DNA from: Chondrus crispus
Lineage: Eukaryota; Rhodophyta; Florideophyceae; Gigartinales; Gigartinaceae
DNA length: 64,000 nt
NCBI RefSeq assembly: GCF_000350225.1
Contig: NW_005179343.1
Coordinates: 1-64,000, forward strand
Reading direction: 5' to 3'
The position numbers were made by a program, and so were the translations under genes. This document shows, piece after piece, positions 32,128-43,695 of the stretch; position 1 is the first letter of the stretch; every line of letters begins with the position of its first letter. The notes under the pieces are model-generated. The model made no database searches. It saw nothing but the letters and a program-made list of their open reading frames with translations, and was not told the origin of the DNA.

Positions 32128-34860
32128 GTGCGACGAAACAATTCAAGTGAATGGGCATGCGCACCGCTAATTGTACCAAAGTATGGACGGGAGAAATTCA
32201 GATTCACGGTTGACCTGCGACCAGTGAACAGTCAAACAATTCCGCACACCTGGCCGATGCCTGATCTCGAGTCGATAACCTCCGAATTGGCAGTAGATTG
32301 CTGCTTTTCCATCATCGATTTATCTCATGGCTACTGGCTGATGCCGCTGGACTCAGAATCGCAAGAATGCCAAAGTTTTATTACGCCCGACGGCGTCTTC
32401 ACACCCACGCGAGTAATGCATGAGCAGACGAATGCAACTTCCTACTTTCAGAGTACAGTAGGAAACCTATGTCTATCGTTACGGGATAACATTCTCCAAT
32501 GGCTGGACGACCTTCTCCTTCACCACAAAAATTTCAGAGACCTGCCGGACACCCTCCGAGTCTTTTTCGAAATTTGTAGGAAGGGAAACCTGAAGCTTCA
32601 TGCAGCCAAGTGCAAACTTTTTCTGCGTGAGGTCACGTGGTGCGGACGTACAATAGGCGCTGATGGAATCAAACTCGACCCGAAACGGTTAGAGGCTATC
32701 GTGAATATGCCTCGACCCAAAACTGGTGGTGATTTGCAACAATTTGTATGCGCGGCAAATTGGATGCGCTTCACCATTCCCGAATTTTCTAGGATCATTG
32801 AACCCTTGTCCCAGGTCCTCGAACAAGTATACATCAAAGTTGGTGGACGGACAAAGCGAGCGGCATCGAAAATAGCACTTGATTCTACATTCTGGAATTC
32901 AGATCACGATCAGACATTTACGGTGGTTAAAGAGGCACTTCGAAACGCCGTAATACTCGCTGATCCAGACCCAGAGAAAATTCTTTGCCTTTTCACGGAT
33001 GCCTCCGAAACACACTGGGTTGGGAAATTAACGCAAATTCCAAAAATCCATTTGGATGAGGACTTCGAAAACCAGCACCATGAACCACTGGCATTTCTTT
33101 CCGGGTCCTTCAAGAAGTCCTCATTCCATTGGTCCACTCCCGAGAAAGAAGCTTTTGCCATCGTGACATCCGTGACTCGACTCGACTACATGCTGTTGCG
33201 TCCAGAGGGCTTCATTTTATTCACAGACAAAAAGAACTTGACTTTCCTATTCCACCCTGTTGTTGTTAACCCTCGAATAGCGAAGCACACAGTCAACAAA
33301 ATCGAGCGATGGGCCATGCAACTTTCCGCTTTCCGGTATACGATCAACCATATATCCGGAGATGAAAACTGCTGGGCGGATCTATTATGTCGATGGGGCG
33401 GCCGAATTGGTGGTATAATTCATGGGACACTTGGCGCTCTTTTTCAGGCACCAATTGCACCTGACCTCGACCCGAATTTCACGTGGCCAAAGCTAGCAGA
33501 CATCAAACGCGAGCAGCAGAAAAGCATTTCTGAATGGGGGGAAACACCGCCGTCGACTATCAAGAACGGTCTTTATCGAACCGACAGAAATGCTGTATGG
33601 ATCCCATCTCGTTCTAAGGAACTTCAGCTACGAATTTGCATCATTGGACATTGTGGGCAAAGCGGACATCGAGGTGTGGACACCACATATGAAAACATCA
33701 AAGCACACTTTTGCTGGAAAAAGATGAAGACGGATATCACAGCATTTTGCAACACTTGTATGCACTGCCTTGTAACAATTGGCGGCCAACGTATTCCCAG
33801 GCCACTTTCACATGCTATGCATTCCACTACTCCGAACGAGTTGATTCATTTCGATTATTTGTACCTCGGGGAGAGCAACTCTGGACCTGTGTATGTCCTC
33901 ATCATCAAAGACGATGTATCATCCTTCGTGCTTCTAGAAGAAAGCGACGCCGCAGACGCCACAAACACTGTGCGCGCCCTGAGAAAATGGTTTTCTCTTT
34001 TTGGGGTCTCTCTCTTCTGGGTGTCCGACCGCGGATCTCATTTTAAGAATAAGGTTATGGCTGATCTTAATCGAGCCTTACATTCTCACCACCACTTCAC
34101 AACTCCATATTCTCCTCAATCGAATGGGACAGTCGAAACTGTGTGCAAAGAGGTACTTCGTGGATGCAGAGCACTGTTCTCGGAATTTGGCCTCAAGGAA
34201 ACAGAGTGGCCTGAGGTCATTGACATGGTCCAAAGTGTGCTTAACCATTCTGTCAGGCCATCTCTCGGCAATCGCGCTCCAGTGACAGTAATGACAAGAA
34301 TACCAGCCGATAATCCCTTGAGCGCTTTAGTACCACCAGTTGACGAACACGCACATTCCCTGGAACTAGTGAAGGCACAGCGCTTGATGGAGATTGATTC
34401 CCTCATGAACGCCGTTGACGCGATGCACAAAGATGCGTCCGAGAAACGCACTAGGAAGCGTGAGCAAGCAGTGAAGTCTCACAATCGAAAGACTGGCGTA
34501 CAAGAGGTCAATTTCGATGTTGGGGATTCTGTTCTTGTAGCCAAGCGAGCATCCAAAGGCGGTGAGAAGCTTCGCGTCAATTGGACAAGGCCCAGGCGCG
34601 TGACACGGGCCGCATCTAATTCTACTTTTGAGATCCAGAACCTATTATCGAATGCAAAGCATGTTGTGCATGCCTCTCGTTTGAAGCTCTATTCAGATTC
34701 TCATTTGAATGTTTCAGAGCAGCTTTTAGATTCAATTGCTTACAATGAGGCGCACCTGAATAAGGTTGAACAGCTTCTGGGACTCCGATACAATCCTCAG
34801 TCTGAATTATATGAAGTTAATGTGAAATGGCAAGATTTTGACTACGAAGAACCGACATAG
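32128..34860 (+). pseudogene. reverse transcriptase-RNase H-integrase part of chromovirus C
   Basis: A 910-codon stretch. Reverse transcriptase: FTVDLRPVNSQTIPHTWPMP, FSIIDLSHGYW, and the catalytic box WLDDLLLHH. RNase H: YMLLRPEGFILFTDKKNL and INHISGDENCWADLL. Integrase: zinc module IGHCGQSGHRG ... CNTCMHC, then HFDYLYLG, VSDRGSHFKN and SPQSNGTVETVCKE. A chromodomain follows (YEVNVKWQDFDYEEPT). The WLDD box is a variant of the usual YLDD/YVDD. Confidence 0.9.
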
Positions 34861-34986
34861 GAGCCATTCACAAATGTGCTAGAAGACGTCCCAGCTATTC
34901 TGGAGAACTTTCTACAGGATTATTCAGATCAGGACTTGGTCAAGGCTGCTAGGGATTCCGGCATTTGACTCTCTTGAAGAGGGGAC

Positions 34987-35217
34987 TGCTATCAATATGA
35001 TATATTGATTAGTGATTCCTGCTGCATCCTTCTGAGTCAAGCTCCGTCGATTTTAGTTTTTGTCAACCTTAGCCCTTATTAGTTCCTGTTATTCTTTACA
35101 TGTCCCAATTTACCTACCGCCCTACATCCCCTATAAGTGATGCCACACTTCATTGCTAGTAAGAAAAAAGACAGAGCACTTCCACCTCTCAACACTTCAA
35201 CTTACGGGCTGACGACA
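34987..35217 (+). repeat. 3' LTR of chromovirus C
   Basis: It matches 29828-30058 with about three differences. A purine tract (GAAGAGGGGAC) precedes it and the duplication CCAAC follows it. Confidence 0.93.
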
Positions 35218-35222
35218 CCAAC

Positions 35223-36242
35223 CTCGAAGAGGAGAAGCTCTGTGGAATCCTTCCCACTCCTCGCCGACTTGCTAGGCCTTCACCCCCACAAGGCACTTTC
35301 AAACTCTTCGAGCTGCGCCCCGGCGTCTTCCTGTACGATGATGGAGTTTATCTCACCCTAATCATATTCCGGGTCTCTCGTCTTGCCCTTGTCGATTTTC
35401 CGGACAGTGTCGGCTCCAACACTCCTAATGTTACATTGACACTTCTCACCACGGCTACAGAGCAAGTGCTTAATGGCGCTACCCCCTCCCGTATCGATAT
35501 GATTTACTCGCACGCTCACTTCGACCATATCGGAGCCGCGACACGGTATCTCAATTACGCCAAAAGCAAGTTTCCAGATGTCCTACTAAAAATATGGGCC
35601 TCAGAGGCTGCTTCTGAATTACTGAAGAGGTCCAAGTCGAATCGTGCCCCGGTGCCTACGGCATTTGTAAGGAAAGAGGGTCACACCCTACTCTTCGGAA
35701 AAGGCTTTCAGGTTAGGATGGAATTGGCCAGCGGTCACACTCAGAGCGATGTATTGATATACATTCCGCCAACCGGCCAACTTCCGGGTATTGCAATGTT
35801 AGTGGACTTCGTCTTCCCAGGATGGTCTCCATATGCGTTGTTCTCACTCTCGGACGATCTGGGAGCTTACCTTGATGCACACAAGAAGGTGCTCCGACTT
35901 GACTTTGAGATTTTCATTGGCGGGCATCCGCTTCTTGGGACTCGTCGAGATATTCACAGAAACCTGAAGTTCGTTACAGACATAATCGAAGCTGCGAGGC
36001 AAGCCGTAAGGTCGCTGACGCAGGAGGAGCTCGCCGAAGAAGGTTTCTGGAAGGTCGCAGACCCCAATGCGGCAGAGTACGGCAATCTTTGGTTTGCTTT
36101 CCTTGATGTGGTCCGAACACTAGAGGTTCGTGCGTGCTATAGGGCTGTCCTAGAGAAGTGGGGCTGCAAACTTGCCGGTATAGACTACACGTTAGCGAGC
36201 CATTGCTTCGTGGCACTTCAATACAATGAGCAGGAGGTTTGA
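35223..36242 (+). pseudogene. secreted metallo-beta-lactamase-fold protein copy 1, 3' part
   Basis: The host frame resumes at 35223 (LEEEKLCGILPTPRRLA) and stays open to the stop at 36240-36242. The MBL-fold metal motif HxHxDH is present as SHAHFDHIG (about 35508-35534). A later ASGHTQSDVLIYIP gives the next His, and a distal IGGHP near 35916-35930 gives a further His. The fold hydrolyses esters, lactams, thioesters or phosphodiesters with Zn or Fe; the substrate here is unknown. The signal peptide in the 5' part implies secretion. Apart from the transposon between 29828 and 35217 I see no other lesion in this copy. Confidence 0.85.
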
Positions 36243-38978
36243 AGCTGTACAAGGCTTTTGATGCCGTTCTTTCTTTTTTTTCCGCTTGATACTGCCACCG
36301 ACTATCCTCCACTCCCTGTCGTATCTTACACGTGTACATAGCCCCTACACGGTATTTAACACCGTCGTCGCTCCTTCCCTCACTCAGTAAACACGACCAA
36401 GGTCTTGAGTCTCTCCTACACATACCATTGTAAATTGCGCGTGACGGGCTAACGTTGGCACGAGTGAGATTGGTGAATGTCGGCGAGATCTGAAAGCACA
36501 ATTGCCCGGAAGTTGCGTCTTCTTTTGCTTAATTTCCTGCCTCCTTCTGCTAGCGCATGTTCTCGCGTGTATAAATTTTTATCGCTCGTGCTAATCGCTT
36601 TTCACGTCAACTCTGTTTATGCGCGTTGTATAGCATTCGCAAGCATTTGGTGGCATTGCTTCTGGCAGCAAAACAGGTTCGGCGCCCTATCTGTTTTAGC
36701 TTTGTGAATTTGGGCGTCCGCTTAATGCTGTGGTGCCAGGTCGGTAGTCTGCGACCCTTGGCGTTCGTGGCATTGCTTCTAAGGGCGCGACATTTCACTA
36801 ACAGGGCGTTGCCCTTCTGCGTTCGTGGCGTTGTTTAAGAGTGGGTGGCATTTGCATGAATGGGCGCGTGCTGTATATATTGATATAATCAAGAAGCACA
36901 TAGCTCGTGTTCGCCCTAATTGGCTGTCCCCATGCTGGAGCCTATGACAACCATACCATAACAAACCATAACACTTGTCGCTCAAATGTATACGTGATGG
37001 GATGTAATACATTAGCGTTTCAACATGTCAACTTACGTCTATCACAACCACGGCCTTGAAATACGCCGTGAACACTTACATGTACAGACTTTCCCATGAC
37101 ACAGCACTCAAAAAATGCAGTCCTTTTTCATATCGATGGACGTCGCAAAGAATAGTTAAGGGATGAGAGCCCTGCTCTTTTTCTGTTTATTCACCAACTG
37201 TACACTACGCCCGCACATGAATGTAGTCTAGACGCGTCCCCTCGCTTAAAACATCAAGGGACAAAATTAAGGGAAGACTGTGAGATTTTCGTAGCATCGG
37301 CTCTACGCACCTTGAAAGCTGACAGTGTTTCTCTTCACCTTGGCGTGCCGAAATCACAATTGCGGTCATTTTCAAAAGACAAAATAGCTCTATTTTATGG
37401 AAAGACTTTTTGTGCTTTTCAAATTCTCTGGAGAGACGCAAAAGTCAGGGATTGCTCACCTCCAATTGTGTGATGACGTGTCGTCGAGGGAGGGGGAGGA
37501 GGGGGGGCTTAATTCTTCCCACCCGAGGTGGCAGTGTGATGGTGTGCCTGCTCTCTTTTTTTGGTCGGCCGGTCACAAAATAGGCCTAGGCCATCTTCCC
37601 CCGGGCATTTGCCCCCGAAGAGGTATTCAATAGGTTTCTACAGTGGACATAACTTGGGGTCGTAAACGGTTTAAGTTGAAGCTTGAGTAGGTTGGTTTAT
37701 CGAAACTCTCAGATCCCGGAAATGCCTTGTCATTTCTGGTATTCAAGCTTCAAGATCAAAAAAGTGCTCCACGATGGTCTGACTCGACACCAAGCTTACT
37801 AGCTTGGAGTACGTAGTTTGTGTTTACATCGGAAATGCTGTTTTTTTGGTGAAAATTGACCAGCAGAAAGGGGCAAGTCGTGACGAAGTGGGGGTTTAGC
37901 TTCTTGGAGCTCAGCAGGATTCCGAGGCCAGGCTCCAGGAGCCTGTTATTTTCAGGTGAATGTGTCGTAGTATCTACCGAAGGTCTTTAGCAAACAATCA
38001 AATGAGGGATAGTTGTGCCATTTGATACCCTGAAATGTTCACGGTCTCTGTCAGGAAAACGGGGGTTCTTCGTACTCCGCAACATATTCCTTACTTTGCT
38101 GTCCGACCTGCTAGCGAACATTCTGAAACATTCATGTGCTATCGTATTCCGACCATGTGGGACAGTGTCCATAACACACATTCTACGATATTGACCTATC
38201 GACATATCTTGGAGAAGAAGCGAAGCTTCGGACATAGTCATCCACCATGTATGGTGGGCGGGCAATGCGCGATGGAATATCATTATAAAAGGAGCAGGCG
38301 AGAGGTGGGGACCAATGGTGCTCACGGGAAAGGCAGCAAGTGTGGAGGATGGCATTTTCTGCGTCCTAAGTGCTTTGCGGTATCTCTCACCACAAATAAA
38401 GCAAAGAGGTAGTTGGTGGAGAAGGGCCCCGTGACAGTGCCAGAACTGTTGCGGTGGCATCGAGTAGATCAAGGCCCGTGATTGGACATGCAGTGTCCCA
38501 AATCAGCGCTGTACTGGGCCATAACTTGCGCTTCTCGGTCATATTTGAAATATATTGCAATGACGAGGTATGCACCAACAACGCATTCCGCACACTTTCC
38601 AGATTCGATTTCTACGCCGACCCCGTCCGCACCCCATCGTCCTCTCACGCGCGTAAACCTTTATGTCTAGAAGTGAGCACGCTTTCGCCTACATACTAGT
38701 TGTTCATGGTCCTTGTCTGCCTTGCCAATGGCCTGTCTTGCCTACCCAGCTTGTGCTAGCTTCACACATCCCGTCTGCTTCAACTCCAGATGCTTTTCCA
38801 CGTGACCTACTACTCATAAATTCTCTACAACTAACCTTCGTTTCCTTTCCTGACCCTCTCATAGGAGCTCTAAAAAAGGTCATCGTAAGTGATCTGATCT
38901 CACCCTCTGAAAAGTGAGAAGATGAAGAAGGTTTCTCTTAGACATTTCCGTCCCTTCAAAAGCACTCGCAAGAATCTC
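36243..38978. other. gene-poor region
   Basis: No convincing gene on either strand. Points seen: a 36-base block at 36385-36420 shared with 11162-11197; a region at 36620-36840 with repeated GGCATTGCTTCT and GCGTTCGTGGC words; a classical TATAAAAGG near 38284 with no gene after it. Confidence 0.35.
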
Positions 38979-38985
38979 TATATAG
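38979..38985 (+). promoter_or_regulatory. TATA-like box of the adenylation-domain gene
   Basis: TATATAG lies 114 bases before the ATG at 39093. The intervening leader is C/T-rich, as before the lactamase-fold genes. Confidence 0.5.
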
Positions 38986-39092
38986 TCAAGCGCCAAGTCT
39001 CCACTCTCCAGCTCCTTGCTCACTCCTTCAAACCTTCCACATTCACCCTCAAATCCATCAGCCTTTTTTTTTCTAACTTTAATTGATCTACC

Positions 39093-40769
39093 ATGTCGCC
39101 CTCGACGTCATACCCCGTCATTCACCCCTCCCACCCAGCCCTTCAGGCCCTCTCTCCATCCGATCGCCACCTCTTCTGCAAGTACGCATCTGGACCGCGT
39201 CAGTCTCCTGCCTTTCCTACCGTCCTTGCCGCTTTCGAACAAATGGTAATCACTCACCCGCATGCCGTCTCCGCAACTGAGGTCCTGGAAAACGGTGAAC
39301 TCAACGGCTATGCCAATATCACTTACGCCCAGCTCGACGCCCAAGCCAACAAGCTTGCCTCCCTCATGCATGCGCGAGGCGTCTCCAATGGCGATGCGGT
39401 CTGCCTCTTTCTCAAGCGCAGCGTCCAGATGATCGTCGGCATCATCGCCTCACTCAAAGTTGGCGCTTGTTACGTGCCGCAGCACGTCGGCCTCACCCCA
39501 GACACCCAGCTCTTGAACGTCGCTGACGCAACGAGCGCCAAGGTCGTTCTCACCATGGATGAGCTCCAAGAAAAGCTGCCCGAATTCCCTCCGCACGTTT
39601 CCGTCATCCCCATTGGCAGCGTCATGCGTGACGCAACACTCTCAACTGCAGAGCCCCCGCTGTCGCGCCCAGTGCGTCCCTCGGACCGGTGCTACATCAT
39701 TTTCACCTCTGGCACAACCGGTGCCCCCAAGGGCGTGCAAGTCACGCACGCAAACGTCGCCAACGTCCTCCTCACCTCCCCCATGGACCTTGGCATGGCC
39801 CCTGGCGTGCGCGTCGGTCAGATTCTCAGCATCGCCTTCGACATGGGGGCGTGGGAGATTCTGGGCTGCTTGTCACACGGGGCCACGCTTGTCATACGGC
39901 ATCGCAGCATTGCCAACGCTGTCAAGCATGTCGACGTCGTTATTTCTACGCCCACCGTGCTCGGGACGTTGGACGCCGCCGAGATGACACACGTTAAGAC
40001 GGTGGCAGTCGCTGGCGAGCCTTGCCCGCGTGGGTTGGCGGCGACGTGGGGCAAGTTTGCGACGTTCTACAACTCGTGCGGCCCGACAGAGACGACGATC
40101 GTCAACACAGCAAAGCGCTTCGATCCCGAGTCCATTGTGCTCACCATCGGAAAGCCGACGCCGAACAACACGGTGTACGTACTCGACCCTGACACGCTGG
40201 AGCCGTGCAATATTGGGGAAGTTGGGGAGATGTGGGCAGGCGGTGAATGCGTTTCAGCGGGATACCTGAACAAGTCGGGGCTGACAGCTGAGCGGTACCT
40301 TGTGGACCCTTTCATAAACAGCGTCAATTCGTTTATGTACAAGACTGGAGACCTCGGTCGATGGGACGCCAACGGGGAACTGGAGCACTACGGGCGCGTG
40401 GACGATCAGGTCAAGGTGAAGGGCTTCCGTGTGGAGCTGGATGGTGTGTCAGCAATGGCCGAGACTGCATATGGGGTGGAGAAGGCGGTGGTTCTGAAGA
40501 TCGGAACTGAGCTGGTAGCGTTCGTGACACCGGAGTGCGCGAAGACAGAGGCTGTCAAGGAGGCAGTGGGCATCAAGCTGCCGTACTACTGTGTGCCTTC
40601 CCGTGTTGTACGATTGGGAGCTCTGCCCAAGACCGGAAACGGGAAAGTGGACAAGCGGGCGTTGAAGGAGACGGATGCGAGAAAGGTATTGCAGCTCATG
40701 TTCACAAGGAGGCCCAGCTCGCACATCTCTCGCTTTGGGAGTGGTTTGCGAACGGAACGGATGCTATGA
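39093..40769 (+). CDS. stand-alone amino-acid adenylation (AMP-binding) enzyme
   Basis: A single 558-codon exon starting at ACC-ATG-TCG. The adenylation core motifs occur in order: A3 IIFTSGTTGAPKGV (about residues 202-215), A4 FDMGAWE (about 249), which keeps the Asp that binds substrate alpha-amines in NRPS A domains, A5 NSCGPTETT (about 327), A7 YKTGDLGRW (about 416), A8 GRVDDQVKVKGFR (about 434) and A10 PKTGNGKVDK (about 512) with the catalytic lysine. The family activates an acid as an acyl-AMP. The A4 aspartate argues for an amino acid, but the substrate is not known. No carrier-protein or condensation domain follows, so it acts alone or in trans. No signal peptide is seen. The last 30 residues are unlike the family, and the true C-terminus might lie in another frame (to 40783). 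Confidence 0.85.
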   Translation: MSPSTSYPVIHPSHPALQALSPSDRHLFCKYASGPRQSPAFPTVLAAFEQMVITHPHAVSATEVLENGELNGYANITYAQLDAQANKLASLMHARGVSNGDAVCLFLKRSVQMIVGIIASLKVGACYVPQHVGLTPDTQLLNVADATSAKVVLTMDELQEKLPEFPPHVSVIPIGSVMRDATLSTAEPPLSRPVRPSDRCYIIFTSGTTGAPKGVQVTHANVANVLLTSPMDLGMAPGVRVGQILSIAFDMGAWEILGCLSHGATLVIRHRSIANAVKHVDVVISTPTVLGTLDAAEMTHVKTVAVAGEPCPRGLAATWGKFATFYNSCGPTETTIVNTAKRFDPESIVLTIGKPTPNNTVYVLDPDTLEPCNIGEVGEMWAGGECVSAGYLNKSGLTAERYLVDPFINSVNSFMYKTGDLGRWDANGELEHYGRVDDQVKVKGFRVELDGVSAMAETAYGVEKAVVLKIGTELVAFVTPECAKTEAVKEAVGIKLPYYCVPSRVVRLGALPKTGNGKVDKRALKETDARKVLQLMFTRRPSSHISRFGSGLRTERML

Positions 40770-42416
40770 GATACAGTGTGTAGTACTGTTTGCGCAATAG
40801 TGTTTTCTATCTACCATGTTTAGGACCCACACGGCCAATCCCCTATCTGATTCGAATGACTCTCTTTTATTTGTTTTCACTCTTTACACTAATGTTTAAC
40901 GCTATTGATAACTATTGGTATACACTAAAAGCTATTTGTGCTTTTGGCAATGCCATCCCGTGCCCTGCCCTCCAAATAACAGATATTTCATCATCTTGCA
41001 GTATTCACTGAGCTACTTGCTCAGTGAATACTGTTGAACACAGAACCATTGTTTCTCATACACATGAAGTTAGAGCAACAACCCGATCCATTGACATATT
41101 TAATACATGTTGGATTTGCTTCTGTTTTACCCAACGATTTCTGTCCCTCTTGCATGTGTTCCGCTATGGAACGCCAGCAGCGGGGATAAGAATCCGAAGG
41201 GCTAAAGGCGCTTGTCAACCAAGGAAAGAAATTCCGAACAGGAAAACCAAGACCAAGAAGCAGTACCCGTTTTATCAGTCCGTCCCCTCCGCCGTTCCTC
41301 CCCTTCCAGAACTCTCCCAGAGTTCCTCTACATATATACTCGCTAGTGGAAGGAAAGAGCAGAGTAGAGCAACTGCTCCCCTGCCTTCAACTAAAATTTC
41401 ACGCATTGATCTAATAAAGGAATGATCTATTCCTGTAATCGAACACGGACATCCCCTGTCTCGAGATTTCAACTCGAGATTTAGATGCATATGCCCCTTG
41501 TATGTTACTGACGAATTACAGTACTGTATACCTCTTCCACATCCGCATCTTTTGAAGTTGTACTGTTGCGGGTCTACGTCAACCGCCGCCTTCGCGGTTT
41601 AATATGAAATTGAAGTTTGCCCTCAATGAATGCGGACGGTCAGTATTATTATTACAAAGCTTGCTTGTTTGGAAATTGCTTCATGCAGGCTAGCCCTTCT
41701 GAGAATGCCAAAAGGATATCCATTTTTCAATTATAAGTCCGCAAGTCACAGCTCTATGGTCCTGCGAAGCATTTTGTCCAGGAACGAACGATGGAAGAAA
41801 TGACTACAGTAAATGGTGCGATTGACCGCTCATCGAGGACTCTCTCTATAAACTTTGTCAAACTCCACAAGCCTTAAGACAGTCGAATACGTCTTTGAAT
41901 AAACTTCGTTTCTATCTTCGATGCATTTGACTGCATTTTAATGGAACGGGTACAGTCGATTTCCCAAATTAGTTCGGGTCGGGACAAGGGCCATTTTCGG
42001 TACTAAAATGGGCATGGTACAAAGTAAATTTCTGTCAGTATAATTTGCTTACACTGTTTACAAAAAGAAGTGAGTATACTGGTATTATACTGTAGGGACT
42101 ACAAAGAACTTCGTGAGAATTGCATGTTCTTCGTGGTCGTTTTTAGATATGCCTGGAAAAGAACCTTTTTAAACCACCCTAAAACCGCTTGTAAAATAAC
42201 TTGGAAACCAAAAACGCCATTTTAAACGGGACCTATTTACTCAGTCTGCATTACAATCTTTATCTTTCTGCGTATTCAAAGCTGCTATCCTAGTGGTTTG
42301 CAAGATGTTATTGGCGAAAACAAGTGTGTTAAGGAAATAGTGTCTAAGATAGCTTTTTAAATATTCAATTTAATTTATGACTATTTTTAAAAAAAGAGCC
42401 ATCCTCATATGAGAAC
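40770..42416. other. no gene recognised
   Basis: Short AT-rich intergenic sequence with only small frames. It contains a 15-bp hairpin at 40999-41033. Sequences near 41950-42230 such as TACAGTCGATTTCCC and GCCATTTTAAACGGGACC look like decayed transposon ends but could not be paired. Confidence 0.3.
40999..41033. repeat. perfect 15-bp hairpin with 5-base loop
   Basis: Bases 40999-41013 are the exact inverse of 41019-41033, with loop TACTT. It lies about 230 bases after the adenylation-domain gene. It could be a transcription or RNA-processing signal or a small foldback; function unknown. Confidence 0.9.
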
Positions 42417-42508
42417 ATCGCCGTCCTCCTCACATAGGAAGAAGCTCCAGTCGGGTAGACACTCTACCTCTACCCATGGGTAGAGGTAGACGCTCTGGGG
42501 ACGGCGAT
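42417..42508. repeat. nested foldback with 26-bp perfect palindrome
   Basis: The centre (42464-42489) is a perfect 26-base palindrome around CCCATGGG. An outer inverted pair, ATCGCCGTCC (42417-42426) and GGACGGCGAT (42499-42508), encloses it. The two-layer symmetry suggests the remnant of a foldback element or a cruciform-forming site. Confidence 0.9.
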
Positions 42509-42816
42509 AGAAGGGGAGGCGGCACTGGGTTGGCGGGAGAAGAAAAGAAAACAAACAGAAACATCCTGGGAGGCTGACAGATAGGTGCTTTCCGCACTGG
42601 CCCCGAGAGAAGCGACCACTCAGCGGGGAGAAGTTTATTAGGTTGCTCGTAACCTCTTCATGTTGGCTGAAGGGGAGATACCCTTCGAAGGGTACCCCAA
42701 GTCATAATATACCAGGACGATGTTTGTGAGGCACCAAAAAGGACTTTGATCCTTCTTTCGTTCTCAAGAAGGTGCCATTTGATAGTGAAATGACAGACTT
42801 CGGGAGCTTCCATGAT

Positions 42817-42870
42817 CGTGGGAATGCGAGGGCTGAGAGAAAAAGTGACACCCGTTTCACCTACCTTACA
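42817..42870 (+). repeat. 54-bp block shared with the Tc1-like fragment at 60584-60637 (inverted)
   Basis: This block translates as VGMRGLREKVTPVSPTL and matches the reverse complement of 60584-60637 almost perfectly. At 60.6 kb it leads into a Tc1-like transposase C-terminus; here the frame soon ends. It marks a second, shorter remnant of the same repeat family. Confidence 0.75.
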
Positions 42871-43385
42871 GTGCGCGAAGTTAGAATAAATACAGTCTTC
42901 AATAAGATGTGAACATGTGCTTTTATTGTAACACGTGCGGCACCGGCACGTGTTCGGCGTGAACACGCGCCGATAGAAACGCCTGTAATGTCAGTTTGAT
43001 GCGAAAAGTAAACAATGGCAATCTATTTATAAAAAACGTCGCGCAATAGCCATAGACACACGAAATTCTATATGACACAAAACACCAAATAGCTTTTACA
43101 GTCAGCCCTCCCAATAGTACTCCCCCGATAGTAATAAACCCCCCAGTATGAATACCACGCGTCTTTCCCGCAAGAGAAAGTGTGATTTGAGATGCTATAG
43201 GCAGGTCATCTGGATACGGAAATAGTGTGTTGATTTCGCAAAAACACATTGAATATTTATTAAAATTTTGAAGTAAGACCATTTCGAATAAGGATACAGT
43301 AACGGTCACAGAACACGAAGCCAACAGGTATGTGTTGGGCGAGCAACTCCTGCCTTTTTATTCACGATACCCACCAAGGTTTTGC
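42871..43385. other. no gene recognised
   Basis: Only short frames. A small inverted repeat, ACACGTGCGGCACCGGCACGTGT, lies near 42931-42953. The stretch ends at the left terminal repeat of the transposon at 43386. Confidence 0.35.
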
Positions 43386-43695
43386 ATATCCCTAATGCCG
43401 GCCGCCTATGATCAGTATACTGCTCATGGATCTTTCACCCAACAAAAGTTCGATACATATTTGAGCGTCAGCCACGAAACTTGGTTCAGGGGTAGAAGAC
43501 CCCGATATCAACCATTTCCCAGAGTCTCAAGAGCCAAAACTACTGGTTTGGAAGATAGAGATCCTCTAATTTCGGGTTCTCAACCAAGAAAAAACACCCA
43601 AAATACCCCCCATGATCAGTATAGTGATCAGCAGCACGGTCCGAAAAGTGCAAAATAGACCAACTGAAGCCCTTGAGGCTATTGTTTACTTATGC

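Larger units (their letters stand above)
29828..35217 (+). mobile_element. Ty3/gypsy chromovirus fossil C, inserted in a host gene
   Basis: Two 231-base LTRs (29828-30058 and 34987-35217) begin TGCTATCAATATGATA. They differ at about three positions (about 1.3%), so insertion was recent. The 5-bp target duplication CCAAC is exact at 29823-29827 and 35218-35222. Parts: gag, zinc cluster, protease, reverse transcriptase, RNase H, integrase, chromodomain. It looks close to whole, with a small number of breaks. Its proteins are clearly related to element A, although their LTRs are unalike. Confidence 0.95.

Noticed and set aside
38035-38412. 125-codon ORF with a TATAAAAGG inside it
   Set aside because: The translation has no recognisable fold, and the TATA-like sequence lies within the frame rather than before it.
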